Positions 11,802 to 22,299 of a stretch of DNA of 64,000 nt are shown in pieces; the stretch's first letter is position 1, and the number at the start of each line of letters is the position of its first letter. A model generated the notes under the pieces. That model saw only the letters and a list, made by a program, of their open reading frames with translations. It had not been told where the DNA came from and ran no database searches. A program made the position numbers and the translations under genes. The DNA is from CAWJAP01 sp963834365 (GTDB lineage: Bacteria; Acidobacteriota; Vicinamibacteria; Vicinamibacterales; Vicinamibacteraceae), in contig CAWIBS010000030.1 of assembly GCA_963834365.1 (NCBI GenBank), forward strand, positions 434,001 through 498,000. The letters are read 5' to 3'.

Positions 11802-12629
11802 ATGCTGTTTCGTGTCTCCGCTCGACTCGAGTACGCGGCGCGGTTCCCATCCACTCTGATTCTGAACGTCCACGCGCAGCGCAGCGCGTCGCAGACCATC
11901 GTCGACGAGCAGTTTTCCGTGGAGCCGGAGGTCACCGTCGAGGCGTTCCCGTCCGAGGGCAACGACAGTCGCTTCGTACGCCTCGAAACCGGTCGGAACC
12001 AGCAGCTCGCCATCAGTTATTCGGCCCTGGTCGATTGCGCCGTACAGGCTGCTCCCCGCGGCGCAATCGAGCCGACACCGGTCGGCGAACTGCGGGCATC
12101 GACCATCCCCTACCTGTTTCCGAGCCGCTATTGCCAGTCGGACAAGCTGAACCGTCTGGCCTGGGACCTGTTCGGCATGATTGAGAACACCTACCAGAGG
12201 GTCCTGGCCGTCAGCAACTGGATCCACGACAACGTCGAGTACGTGCCCGGGTCGACGGACTCGATGACGTCGGCGTACGACACCGTCACGCAACGCACCG
12301 GCGTGTGCCGGGATTTTTCCCACCTGGGCATCGCGCTCTGCCGAGCCCTGAACGTGCCGGCCCGCTACTACTCCGGGTATGCCCACGGGCTCGAGCCGCC
12401 CGATTTTCACGCGTGTTTCGAGTGTTTCCTCGGCGGCAGCTGGATGGTGTTCGATGCCACGCGGCTCACGCAGGCGACGGATCTCGTGCGAACCGGCACC
12501 GGCCGGGACGCCGCGGATGCCGCAGTGGCCACCATTTTCGGCAACGCGGTGTGCACGCGAATGGCGGTCGCCTGCGAGCTCGCCGAGGACGAGCCTCTCG
12601 TCGAGCCAAGGCCTGGCGAGGCCAGCTAG
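11802..12629 (+). CDS. Transglutaminase-like cysteine protease family protein
   Basis: 275 residues. The N-terminal third is the beta-sandwich seen in bacterial transglutaminase-like proteins. The core has the catalytic triad: Cys in TGVCRDFSHLG, His in PDFHACFECF and Asp in MVFDATR. Enzymes of this family act as peptidases or amidases; the substrate is not known. No signal peptide is seen, so a cytoplasmic location is likely. The start ATG overlaps the region just behind the FG-GAP stop and has GGTAGGGA as a ribosome-binding site. The 3' end overlaps the convergent peptidase gene by four bases. Confidence 0.88.
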   Translation: MLFRVSARLEYAARFPSTLILNVHAQRSASQTIVDEQFSVEPEVTVEAFPSEGNDSRFVRLETGRNQQLAISYSALVDCAVQAAPRGAIEPTPVGELRASTIPYLFPSRYCQSDKLNRLAWDLFGMIENTYQRVLAVSNWIHDNVEYVPGSTDSMTSAYDTVTQRTGVCRDFSHLGIALCRALNVPARYYSGYAHGLEPPDFHACFECFLGGSWMVFDATRLTQATDLVRTGTGRDAADAAVATIFGNAVCTRMAVACELAEDEPLVEPRPGEAS

Positions 12630-14485
12630 CGGCGGAGGCGCGGGGTCAGCGTCGCCTGCATACGCTGGCCGTTGCGCAGATAGACCACCGGCACGGCGAC
12701 GTCCGGCTTCATCACGTCGAGCGCGTAGGTGTAGTCGTAGATGTTCGCGATCTTCTGCCCGGCGAGCTCCACGATGACGTCGCCCTTCTGGAGTCCGGCC
12801 TGTTCGGCAGGGCCGCCGGCGACGACACCGCCCAGCAGCAACCCCTCGACCGCGGTCGCGTAGTCGGGGATGGTGCCGGTGAACACCCGGAGTCCCTCCC
12901 GCGACCCGCGCGCCCTGACTGGTTGGCGCAACGCGAACGAACGCCGGCGGCTCCTGCCGCCCGGCGACGTCGTTGACGATGGCCGTCGCGAAGGCGGCGA
13001 TGCGATCGAGGCCGGTGACGTCGATCTTGGCGGCCACGTCGCTCGGCCGATGGTAGTCCTCGTGGCTGCCGGTGAAGAGCGAGAGCGTCGGGACGCCCGC
13101 CTGGTTGAACGCCGAGGAATCCGTGGGCAGGTGGGGATCGGGCTGCGTGGCGAGCGTGAACCGGGCGTGCGCATTGGCCCGCTCGATCGCCGCCGGCCAG
13201 GCCGCGCTCGAGCCCACCGCCTGCACCGTCAGCCGGTTGTCGCGCAGGCGGCCGACCATGTCGAAGTTCACGTACGCGGCGAGCTGGTCGAGCGGAAACG
13301 GCGGCTTCGCCGTGAACGCCGTCGATCCGACGAGGCCGATCTCCTCGCCGGACCAGAAGGCGAGCACGACGTGGCGGGGACGCGGACCTCCGCGCGAGCG
13401 CGCCGCCCGCGGCGAGCACGGCGGCCACGCCCGAGGCGTTGTCGTCGGCGCCGTGGTGGACCTGCTCGCGCTCCTGCTCGCTGGCGAGCGAGGTGCCCTG
13501 CGCACCGCGGCCGAGATGGTCGTAGTGCGCGCCGAGCATGAGCCACGGCTTGAGGGCCGCCGTCGCCGACGTGGCGCGCAGCAATCCGACGACGTTGTGA
13601 GCCGTCCGCGTTCGCCGCGACAGCTTCGTCGTCAGGGTGACGTCGAGGCCGCTCAGCGCGAATCCCGACACGTGAGGGTTGCCGCCGTCGAGCGCCTGTT
13701 GCGCCTCGGCCAGCGTGCGAGGCCCGCCCTGGAACATCCGCTCGGCCACCTCGCCGGCCACCGTCGCGGCAGCGATGCCGGATCCGGCTGCGGCGGTGTC
13801 GAGGGTGAGCGGCACCAGCTCGCCCGGCCGCGGCGATCTCGGGCCGGTCACGACGAGCATGCCCCGGGCGCCGAGTTGACGCGCGGCCAGTGCCTTGTAG
13901 CGCAGGCCGGCATAGCGCGCCAGTGACTGGCGCTCCTCGCGCGACGCGTCCTCGGGAAAGTAGCGAAGGACGAGCACGATCTTGTCCTTCACGTCGAGGC
14001 CGGCGTAGCTGTCGTAGCTGAAACCGCTTTCCCCCGGGATACGAAGGCCATAGCCGGCGAACACCACGCTGCCGGTCACCTCGGCGGCGTCCGAAAAGGA
14101 CAGCGCGAGCGCCTGCGCCTTGCCCGTCCATCGTCCGACGAGCTCGCCGGCGCGGCGCGCCTCGACGCGTCGTGCCCTCGTCCACCACGTCCGACGTGAA
14201 CTCGAACGGCAGCCGGAAGTCCTGCTGCCCGGGCAGTGGAGTCGCGCCGAGCCGTTCGAGCTCGGCCACGAGATAGCGGGCGGCGGCGTCTTCGCCGGGC
14301 GTGCCGGTCAACCGGCCTTCGAGCGTGTCGGACGACAGGAATTCGACGTGTTTGCGGGTGCGGCTGGCGTCGGCTGGCGCAGCGGCCTGGGCGAACGCCG
14401 CCGAGGCCCACGCGCTGTGAATCGCGACCAGCGACAGGACAATCGAGCAGGACGTCCGGGAACGGAACAGCGCCACGAGGATCAT
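12626..14485 (-). CDS. M28 family metallopeptidase with C-terminal PDZ domain, three frameshifts
   Basis: About 619 residues after repair of three one-base insertions near 14165, 13395 and 12925. A signal peptide is followed by RTRKHVEFLSSDTLEGRLTGTPGEDAAARYL, a protease-associated-like insert (VVFAGYGL), and the M28 zinc site: GAHYDHLG, HHGADDNASGVA, AFWSGEEIGLVGS, and the late His in SHEDYHRPSDVAAKID. A PDZ domain (GLLLGGVVAGGPAEQAGLQKG) closes the protein. This is an exported aminopeptidase. TAGGAT lies seven bases upstream of the ATG, again a leaderless-like arrangement. Confidence 0.85.
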
Positions 14486-14521
14486 GCCTGCGATCCTATG
14501 CTGCCGGGTTCCGCCGCACAG

Positions 14522-17272
14522 CTATTTCGCCCGATCCAGCTGCTTCAGAATCTCGCCGAGCTTGCGGATCTCGTCGCCGTAGAGCGCCCAGTTCCCCTCG
14601 CGCTGCGCCTGGATGGCGCGGTCGTAGTGGGCGCGCGCCTCGGCGGCGAGCGACGCCGGCGTGGTGGGTCCCGACGGCGTTCCCTGGGCTGCGGCTGCCG
14701 GCTGGGGCGCACGCCGGACCCGACGACGCGGCCTCGATCGGCGCGGCCGGGGCGCGACCGGCGCCCCCGCCGAAGATGCGCGCGATCGCCTGCTCGAGCG
14801 TCTCCTCCATCACGATCTGGTTCTGGTAGGCGACGATCACCCGCTTCAGCTCCGGGATGCGGCCGCCCTTGGCGCGGAGGTACAGCGGCCGGATGTAGAT
14901 GAGCGACTCCTCGATCGGGATGACCAGCAGCGTGCCCTGAATGACTTCCGACCCCTGCTGGTTCCACAGCGTGATCTGCGGCGAAATCACCTGGTCCTGG
15001 CTGATCCGCGCCGACCACCTGGCGCGGCCCGAAGATCGACCTTCTGCTTCGGGAACTTGAAGACCACCAGCCGGCCGTACTGGTCGCCGTCGCTCTTGGC
15101 GACCATCCAGGCGGCGAGATTGTCCTTCTGCCGCGGCGTGAACGGCAGCATCTGGATGTACTCGGGGCGCCCCTCGCCCGGCAGCCGCATGATGGCGTAG
15201 TACGGCTCCATCCGCTGCGGCTCGTTCCCGGTGCCGATCGCCGGCACCTCCCACTGGTCTTCCTTGTTGTAGAAGACCGCCGGGTTGTTCATGTGGTAGG
15301 TCGAGAACATCGCCGCCTGCAGCGCGAAGATCGTCTGCGGATAGCGCATGCGCGATGCGCAGTCCCTCGGGCATCGCCGACACCGGCCGCAGCAGGCCGG
15401 GGAACGCCCGATCGATCGTGCGCGCCATCGGATCCTTGTCGTCGATCAGGTAGTAGGTCGTCGTCCCGTGGTACGCGTCGATGACGACCTTGATGCTGTT
15501 GCGGATGTAGTTGACGCCGCCGGCACGCGTCGCGTACGGATAGCGGTCCGCTCGTCGTGTAGGCGTCCTGGATCCAGAACAGCCGGCCCTTGTCGATCGA
15601 CATGATACGGATCCTGGTCGTAGGCGAGGAACGGCGCGATGAGATCGACGCGCTCGGCGATGCGCCGGTGATACAGGATGCGGCTGTCGGAGGTGAGATC
15701 GTCGGACAGCAGCGTCTTCAGCGATCGGAACCGGATGCTGAACAGCAGCTTGCGCAGCAGCCCGCCGATGCTGACGCCGCCCCGCCCGTTGTAGACGGTG
15801 AACTCGTTGTCCTCGCCGCGGGGATAGTGGAACTCCTTCGTGCGTGTCCGCACGAACACGTGGTCGTTCGACCGCTCGCCGAAATAGATGCTCGGCTCGG
15901 TGACCGGGCAGGTCGACCGTGGACTCGGGCGGCAGGTTCCGGATGAACAGAACCGGCAGCCCCTCGGGCGTCACCTGATTGACCGGGCCGAGCGTCAGCC
16001 CGTAGCCGTGCGTGAACGTGAGGCGCTCGTTGATCCAGTTGCGGTTCGGGAGCGAGGCCGAGTCGAGCTCGCGCACCGACAGCATGATCTGCCGGTACTC
16101 GCCGTTGATCGTGTAGCGATCGTTGTCCACCGACACGAAGTCGTAGTACGTGCGGATCTCCTGGAGCTGCGCGAACGTGTCGAGCAGCGGCTGGTGATCC
16201 CACAGCGGCACGTTCTTGAGCGTGAAGGCGTTCCGCTCGATGTCGGCGCGCGTCAGCTCGGCATCGCCCGACAGCTCCCGCTCGTCCACGCGATCGAGCG
16301 CGAACGCATCGCGCGTCGCGGCGACGTTGTGGACGATGTAGGGCGTCTCCCTCACCTGCTCGTTCGGCGCGACGACGAACCGCTGCAGGGCGGCGGCGTA
16401 TGCCAGCGCCGCCGAGCGAGACGACGACATAGAGCCCGAAGGCGGTGACGATCGGCCACAGGCGCTCCTGGAACGCCTGGTAGGCGGCGAGCAGCACGCC
16501 GAGCGCCGCGACGATGCTCAGCACGCGCAGCGCGGGCATGCGCGCGTGCACGTCCGCGTAGGTCGCGCCGTGGATGAGCGGTGAGGGACTCGTGAGGAGC
16601 CCCGGGATCGCCAGCCAGGCGCCGAAGGCCAGGACGATCAGCCAGAGCGCGGCCAGCGCCGACAGATGGCCGAGCGCCGGCGGCTTGACGAAGAACCCCT
16701 GCGTCAGCGCCAGGCCGAGGCGACCCGCGCTGAGATAGAGGACGCCGACGCCGACGGTGGCCAGTCCCAGCGCCAGCAGCGCCAGCGACTGCAGCCGCTG
16801 CAGGAACGGCAGCTCGAACAGGTAGAACGCGACGTCGCGGCCGAGGATGGGATCGGCCTTGCCGAACGGCGTCGCGTTGCCAGATAGAAGCAGCCAGTCC
16901 TCCCAGTGCGATCCGGCATAGACGGCGAGCACCAGACCGCCCAGGCGCCGCCGCCAGGCCGACGAACGGCTTCAGCCGTGAGGGATCGACCGCGATGACG
17001 CGCGGGCCGTCGGGCGTGACCACGACGATCTCGCGCCGCGTCAGCGTGCGGAACGCCAGCCGGAAGTTGACGAACAGAAACGCGAATCCGAGGCCGAGAG
17101 CCGCCGCCCCCAACGTGCTCTTCGTGGAGAAGGCACGCACGAAGACGTGCTGATAGCCGACCTCGCCGAACCAGAGCCAGTCCGTGTAGAACTGCACCAG
17201 CGACGGGACGAGGAAGAAGACGGCCAGCAGGACGACGGCGAAGGGCAGACGGCGCGGGCGCACGAGGGCCAT
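14522..17272 (-). CDS. UPF0182 family membrane protein, about nine frameshifts
   Basis: About 914 residues when nine one-base insertions are repaired (near 16950, 16432, 15905, 15608, 15551, 15355, 15040, 15013 and 14715). The N-terminal part has several hydrophobic helices (about 7-25, 55-75, then a group between 16930 and 16430). The large C-terminal region shows UPF0182 hallmarks such as SVDNDRYTINGEYRQIMLSVREL, NWINERLTFTHGYG, FNIRFRS-like and EESLIYIRPLYLRAKGGRIPEL. The stop is TAG at 14522-14524, after the helix LGEILKQLDRAK. Function of the family is unknown. The break density is far above that of the rest of the window, so real decay cannot be excluded. Confidence 0.8.
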
Positions 17273-17323
17273 TATATGAAGCGGCCGTGAATCGACATGC
17301 GGAGCGGCTGAAATGGCACCGTT

Positions 17324-19417
17324 CTACCGCAGGACCGCGCGAACCAGGGCCAGGGGCGAGGCGTCTCCGGTCGCGAGCGTGACCTGGGACGGGCGTGGCG
17401 CCCAGGACGTGGCCGGCTTCGCGCGGCATCCCGAAGAGGGTCGTCCGTCCCTCGGTGCAGAGCGACACGAGGCTCGTCACGCCGCCGTATTTGAGCGCGC
17501 CCGGCAGCAGGCGCTCGTCATCGACGCGCGTGATCTGATCGAAGTCGAACCCGCCGAGATCGATCACCGCCCGCTCGATTTCCGCGCCCGCCAGCGCTCG
17601 GGCCGGCAGCGCCCACACGCCGGCGCCACCGGACGCGACGAGACGCATGTGGCGCGCGCCATGCGTCTTCGCGGCAGCAACCGCCGTCAGCAGATCGTGC
17701 GCCCGGTTCGCGACGATCGATCGGTTGTAGCCGGTGTAGTAGCCGGCGTACTTCTCTTCGTCCTTCACGGGTGTCCGCGAGCCAGGCGGATCGCCGGCGA
17801 GGAACACCTCGGGCACGAGCAGGGCCGCCCCGGCATCCACGATGGCGCGCGCGGTCGGCGACAGCGTCCGGCCATCGTCGTCGAACGCGGCGCGCCGGCC
17901 GGCCGGATCGGCCCAGATCAGGAGGGTGTCGCGGTTCCACGCGTTGGGCGTGATCGCGATCGTCGGCACACGCGCATCACGGCCGGGGCGCGTCAACACC
18001 CGCTGGTGAACCTCGAATCCATCGCCCCGGGCCGTGCTCGAGCTGCCCTCGACCACGGAGAACTCGCCGCGAGACGTGATCGCCCACCATGACCGACAGC
18101 GCCTCCCGCACCGTCTCGCGAAACGCGTCGGGACGGCGCGCGAGACGTGCGAGCTGCGCATCCGAGGCGGTCGTCAGGTACTGCCGGAGGGCTGGAGACT
18201 CCTTCGCATCGGCCGGACGAGGGTGCGCGGAGTCGAACACGGCGAGCTCGGCCGGGGGGACAGCCGCAAACGGCGCCTCGCGAACGGGTTCGGGCCTGCC
18301 GAGCCCCAGCGCCCGGTTGAACCAGCCGTACATGTATTCGCGGCTCACCTGGTTGTAGTTGTGCTCGAACGCGAACTTCTTCGCGTCGACGCGGTCGGCC
18401 GCGCCGTAGAGACCGTAGATCGCCTTCAGCTCGGGCAGCCCGCGGGTCACGACGTCGTGGGTCCAGTCGTCGGCCCCGATCGCAGCCTGCGGCTTCGGCG
18501 CGAAGAGCGCGGCGAGCTCGATGTTGTTCGTGCCGACCCGCAGCAACGTCGCGTTCTCGCAGATGCACCCGCCCTGCATGTTGCCCGACACCATGACGGC
18601 CGGCACGGCGGCCACGGGCCGGGGATCGATCGCCGTCAGCAGGAACGTCTGCGTGCCGCCGCCGCTCTCCCCGGTCACGCCGATCCGCGTCGGATCGACG
18701 TCGGGGAGGGATGCCAGGAAATCGAGCGCCCGGACGCTGTTCCACGTCTGAAGGCCCATGAAGCTCTGGAGGCGCAGCTCCGCCTGCGCGTCCAGAAAGC
18801 CCTCGCGGTGGCGGATCGGGCCGCTGTCCGCATAGCCGACCATGTCGTACATGAAGACGACGAAGCCGAGCCGCGCCAGCCCGGCGGCGCGCGCCTGCAG
18901 CGGGTAGGTCGCGCTCTCCAGCGTGCCTTCGCCGCCGAGCGCCACATCCTTCTCCGCCCGCGCCCGTGGATTCGCCATCAGCCGCCCGTTCTCCCAGTGC
19001 CCGTGCGGCGAGAGCACGGCCGGCCGCTTCGCTGCGGGTCCCGTCGGCCGATACAGGTTGCCGGTCACGTAGTGCCCCGGCAGGCTGGCGAAGTAGACCT
19101 TCTCGATGGTGTAGCCGTCGCGCGCGATGCGGCCATGGACGGTCGGCGCCAGGGGTGTGCGCTCCGGCATCGGCAAGAAGCCCCTGCGAGACCAGCACCT
19201 GGCGACGCAGGGCCGAGGCACGCGCTTCCCATTCCGCGCGTGTCTTGAAGGCGGGGGTGAAGGTCGCGGGATCGTCGAGATGGCGCGGCGCGCGCGCGCG
19301 GACATCTTCGGTGTCCCCGGTGCGGTCCGGCCGCCACAAGGCGTCCTGGCCGGACACGACAGCCGAAGCCAGCAACAGAACGACCGGGATTCCGCTCCTG
19401 ATACGGCAGCGCGTCAT
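17324..19417 (-). CDS. Secreted alpha/beta hydrolase, acetyl xylan esterase-like, three frameshifts
   Basis: About 697 residues after repair of one-base insertions near 19175, 18075 and 17405; the true end is the TAG at 17324-17326 after LALVRAVLR. A signal peptide (VVLLLASAVVSG) leads into an alpha/beta-hydrolase domain with SPHGHWENGRLM and the nucleophile elbow GVTGESGGGTQT. A second hydrolase-like half (around 17520-17800) has only a degenerate elbow (VASGGAGVWAL), so it may be structural. The family includes carbohydrate acetyl esterases and related large hydrolases; substrate is not determined. It is upstream of the UPF0182 gene and separated from the LolA-like gene by a repeat-filled gap. 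Confidence 0.75.
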
Positions 19418-19584
19418 GGCGGCCGATTATGTCAGGTCAGGCATCAGGCGTCAGGCCCAGACGGGCATCAGGCACCAGGGATCAGGGCCAGCCTCAGACA
19501 GGGATCAGCCGGCGCCTGAGGCTCGGAGTCTGAGGCTCTGATGCCTGAAGCCTGGCTGATCCTGGAGCCTGACCCCTGATCTGA
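19418..19584. repeat. Intergenic CAGGCATCAGG-type micro-repeat cluster forming an imperfect inverted repeat
   Basis: From about 19433 to 19583 the DNA consists of short variants of CAGGCATCAGGCGTCAGGC and AGGGATCAGGGCC, then the complementary sense (GCCTGAGGCTC, CTGATGCCTGAAGCCTGG, CCCCTGATCTGATC). The two halves can pair imperfectly. Similar words occur at 35800-35850. No gene is present here. Confidence 0.6.
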
Positions 19585-20484
19585 TCATTGTCCCGGCGGG
19601 GCGCCGAAGGTCACGGAGGTATCGACCGACCACTTCTTGTAGTCGAAGTACTCGGTCCGCATGCTGATGTGGAACGGGCGGAACAGCAGCGTCCGGCCGC
19701 TGGCTTCGATCCGCGCCTCGGCCGGCAGCCACGCCTCGCCGTTGACCCGGCGGCGCGAGAACACGAGCCGGCTGCCGCGATGCACGCGACCGACGAGGCC
19801 CCACCCGATGTTGACGTCGTCGCTGGCCACCATGTCGATCTTCACGACCTGGTGCTCGTTCTCGGACACCCAGATGCGGCCGCTGAACTTCTTCATCCAG
19901 TGGCCTTCGCGTGTCTTGGGCTCGACGTGCTGTCGCGGGGTGAGCGTGGCGACGATGACAGGCTGGCCATCGATGTACTCACGCGCCGCGAGCGTCGACT
20001 CATAGATGGCAAACGCGTCGTTGATCAGGACCTCACGTTCGCGACGCTCATCGGCTTCTTTCTTCAAGCGTGACGCACGCTCCGCAGGCGTCTCGTACTT
20101 CTCCCGCTCTATCTGCCCGAGGACGTTGGCGCGATGCGCTTCGTCACGGCGTGCGAGCTCCTCGGGATCGAGCGGCTTGCCGTCGATGGCCACCAGGCGT
20201 TTGTAGGTGCGGCCGGGGTGCTTGGAGGGGTACACCTCGAAGGTCCGCATCGGACCGACGGTGACCTTCCCGAACTTCGACAGCTTCACGTCGCGCCGCT
20301 TCTCGATGTAGGTGTAGCTGGTCTGCAGCTCGTAATCGAGCTGCACGCCTTCGCGAACCCGGCGCGCGAACTCGTCGCGCTGTGGCAGCGGCGCATCGAC
20401 GCCCTGCCCCAGAGGCCCGGCGACGACTGCCGCCACCAGCGGCACGGCCAGCACGACCGGACGGACGCGCCCCGCCAGACTCAT
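19585..20484 (-). CDS. Exported protein, LolA/outer-membrane lipoprotein-sorting-like
   Basis: 299 residues with a clear signal peptide (VVLAVPLVAAVVAGPLGQG). The body has YTYIEKRRDVKLSKFGKV, a charged helical middle (PAERASRLKKEADERR), and a C-terminal beta-rich part: FSGRIWVSENEHQVVKIDMVASDD, WLPAEARIEASGRTLLF and FRPFHISMRTEYFDYKKW. This beta pattern resembles the half-barrel of LolA/LppX-type periplasmic lipid-binding proteins, but the match is by eye only. It stands alone between two repeat-containing gaps. Confidence 0.6.
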   Translation of the reverse strand: MSLAGRVRPVVLAVPLVAAVVAGPLGQGVDAPLPQRDEFARRVREGVQLDYELQTSYTYIEKRRDVKLSKFGKVTVGPMRTFEVYPSKHPGRTYKRLVAIDGKPLDPEELARRDEAHRANVLGQIEREKYETPAERASRLKKEADERREREVLINDAFAIYESTLAAREYIDGQPVIVATLTPRQHVEPKTREGHWMKKFSGRIWVSENEHQVVKIDMVASDDVNIGWGLVGRVHRGSRLVFSRRRVNGEAWLPAEARIEASGRTLLFRPFHISMRTEYFDYKKWSVDTSVTFGAPPGQ

Positions 20485-20532
20485 ACTTCATTGTGACGTG
20501 AGAAGCGTCGGGAATGGCCTGAGCAGTAGAAC

Positions 20533-20577
20533 GGGGACGGGAGCCTCCTCTTGCCGCAGGGGAGGCTCACCGTCCCC
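20533..20577. repeat. REP-like hairpin, GGGGACGGGAGCCTCC family
   Basis: GGGGACGGGAGCCTCC on the left and GGAGGCTCACCGTCCCC on the right pair with one small bulge, making a stem of about 15 bp with a short loop. A perfect 16-bp version of the same element lies at 33379-33420. It sits between the LolA-like gene and sufU and may also serve as a bidirectional terminator. Confidence 0.6.
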
Positions 20578-20590
20578 GACCCCACCCTAG

Positions 20591-21047
20591 TCAGCTGAGC
20601 TTTCGGTGGTAACGGTCACGGTCCGGCTGGAGAATCGCCGCTTGCAGCGCGTGCCATGCCAGCGTCGCGCACTTCACGCGCGACGGATAGTCGCGAACGC
20701 CGGCAAACACCTCGAGCTTTCCGAGGTCGGCGTCGGGCGACGGCGACCGCACCGGTGACGAGCGCCTGGAACGCATGGAAGAGCGCCGACGACTCGTCCA
20801 CCGAGCGGCCTTTCACGCTGTCGGTCATCAGCGACGCCGAGGCCTTCGAAATCGCGCACCCCGATCCCTCGAACGTCACGTCGGCAATCCGATCGCCGGC
20901 GAGCCTGACGTAGACCGTGACGCGGTCGCCACAGAGGGGATTGTGGCCCTCGGCGCGGCCGGTTGGCTGGTCCATCGCCCCGAAGTTGCGGGGCCGGCGA
21001 TGGTGATCGAGGATGACTTCCTGATAGAGCTCGCGGAGATCGCTCAT
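20591..21047 (-). CDS. sufU: Fe-S cluster scaffold/sulfur-transfer protein SufU, one frameshift
   Basis: About 151 residues once a one-base insertion near 20757 is repaired. The NifU_N/IscU-like fold is evident from LYQEVILDHHRRPRNFG, the first Cys in HNPLCGDRV, the second in EGSGCAISKASASLM, and the third in RVKCATLAWHAL in the shifted frame. In SufU these Cys residues bind zinc or a cluster and accept sulfur from SufS. It ends the suf operon, eight bases after sufS. Confidence 0.9.
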
Positions 21048-21054
21048 CGCGGAT

Positions 21055-22289
21055 TCAGCCGAAGAGGGCCCGCACCCGGTGCAGCGCGTCCACGAGCCGG
21101 TCCACCTCGTCGTGCGTGTTGTAGATCGCGAACGACGCCCGGGCGGTGGCGGGGATGCCGAAGCGATCCATGACCGGCTGGGCGCAGTGCTGGCCGGTGC
21201 GCAGCGCGACGCCCTCCCGGTCGGCGACGGTGCCGACGTCGTGCGGATGGACGCCGTCCATGACGAACGACAGCACGCCGGCCTTGTCGCGCGCCTCGCC
21301 GATGATGCGGAGCCCGGCGACGCTGCGGACGCGCTCGGTCGCGTACGTCGAGGAGGTCGTGCTCGTGCGCCGCGACCGCGTCGATGTCGAACCGGCGCAG
21401 ATAGTCGACGGCGGCGCCGAAGCCGACGACACCGGCGATGTTCGGCGTGCCGGCTTCGAACTTGTGCGGCACCTGGGCGTAGGTCGTCTTCTCGAACGTG
21501 ACCGACGCGATCATGTCGCCGCCGCCCTGGTACGGCGGCATCTCCTCGAGCCACGCCCGCTTCCCGTACAAGCGCCCCGGATCCCGTCGGCCCGTACATC
21601 TTGTGCGACGAGAAGGCGAAGAAGTCGCAGTCGAGCGCCTGCACGTCGATCGGCAGGTGCGCCGCCGACTGGGCGCCGTCCACCAGGACCGGAACGCCGT
21701 GCGCATGCGCCCGGGCGATGATCTCGCGGACGGGCACGATCGTGCCGAGGGCGTTCGACACGTGGATGACGGACACGAGGCGGGTCCTTGGATTCAGCGC
21801 CCGGTCGAAGGCGTCGAGATCCACCTCGCCCTGGTCCGAGATCGGCACGACACGGAGGTGTCCGCCGGTCTGCTCGCACACGAGCTGCCACGGGACGATG
21901 TTCGAGTGGTGCTCGAGCCAGGTGACGAGCACCTCGTCGCCAGGCCGAAGCCGCGGGCGGGCGAAGCTGTGGGCCACGAGATTGAGGCCGTCGGTGCACC
22001 CTTTCGTGAGCACGATCTCCGCCGTCTCGCGCGCGTTCACGAACCGGGCGATCGTCGCCCTGGCGCCCTCGTAGGCGGCAGTGGCTCGCTCGCCGAGCAG
22101 ATAGCTCGCGCGATGGATGTTCGCGTTGTCGTGCTCGTAGAAGCCGGCCATGGCGTCGAGCACCGGGCGCGGCTTCTGGGTGGTGTTGGCGTTGTCCAGG
22201 TAGGCGAGCGTCTTCCCGTGCACGAGCTCGCGGAGGATGGGAAAGTCCTCTCGGAGCTTTACGGGATCGAGGGCGATGGACGTTCGCAT
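21055..22289 (-). CDS. sufS: Cysteine desulfurase SufS, two frameshifts
   Basis: About 411 residues after repair of one-base insertions near 21580 and 21345. This group II cysteine desulfurase moves sulfur from cysteine to SufU through an active-site persulfide. Features are YLDNANTTQKP, HRASYLLGERAT, the PLP-Lys segment FSSHKMYGPTG, and the catalytic Cys in RTGQHCAQPVMDRFG. The start ATG lies 11 bases downstream of the sufD stop, consistent with one transcript sufBCDSU. Confidence 0.93.
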
Positions 22290-22299
22290 CGGGTGGCGC

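Noticed and set aside
10698..13505. A 935-codon open frame on the minus strand
   Set aside because: Only its first part (13505-12925) carries real M28 peptidase sequence. The rest is antisense to the FG-GAP and transglutaminase genes.
19433..19583. Possible CRISPR array
   Set aside because: The repeats are short, degenerate and in both orientations, with no regular spacers and no cas gene in the window.
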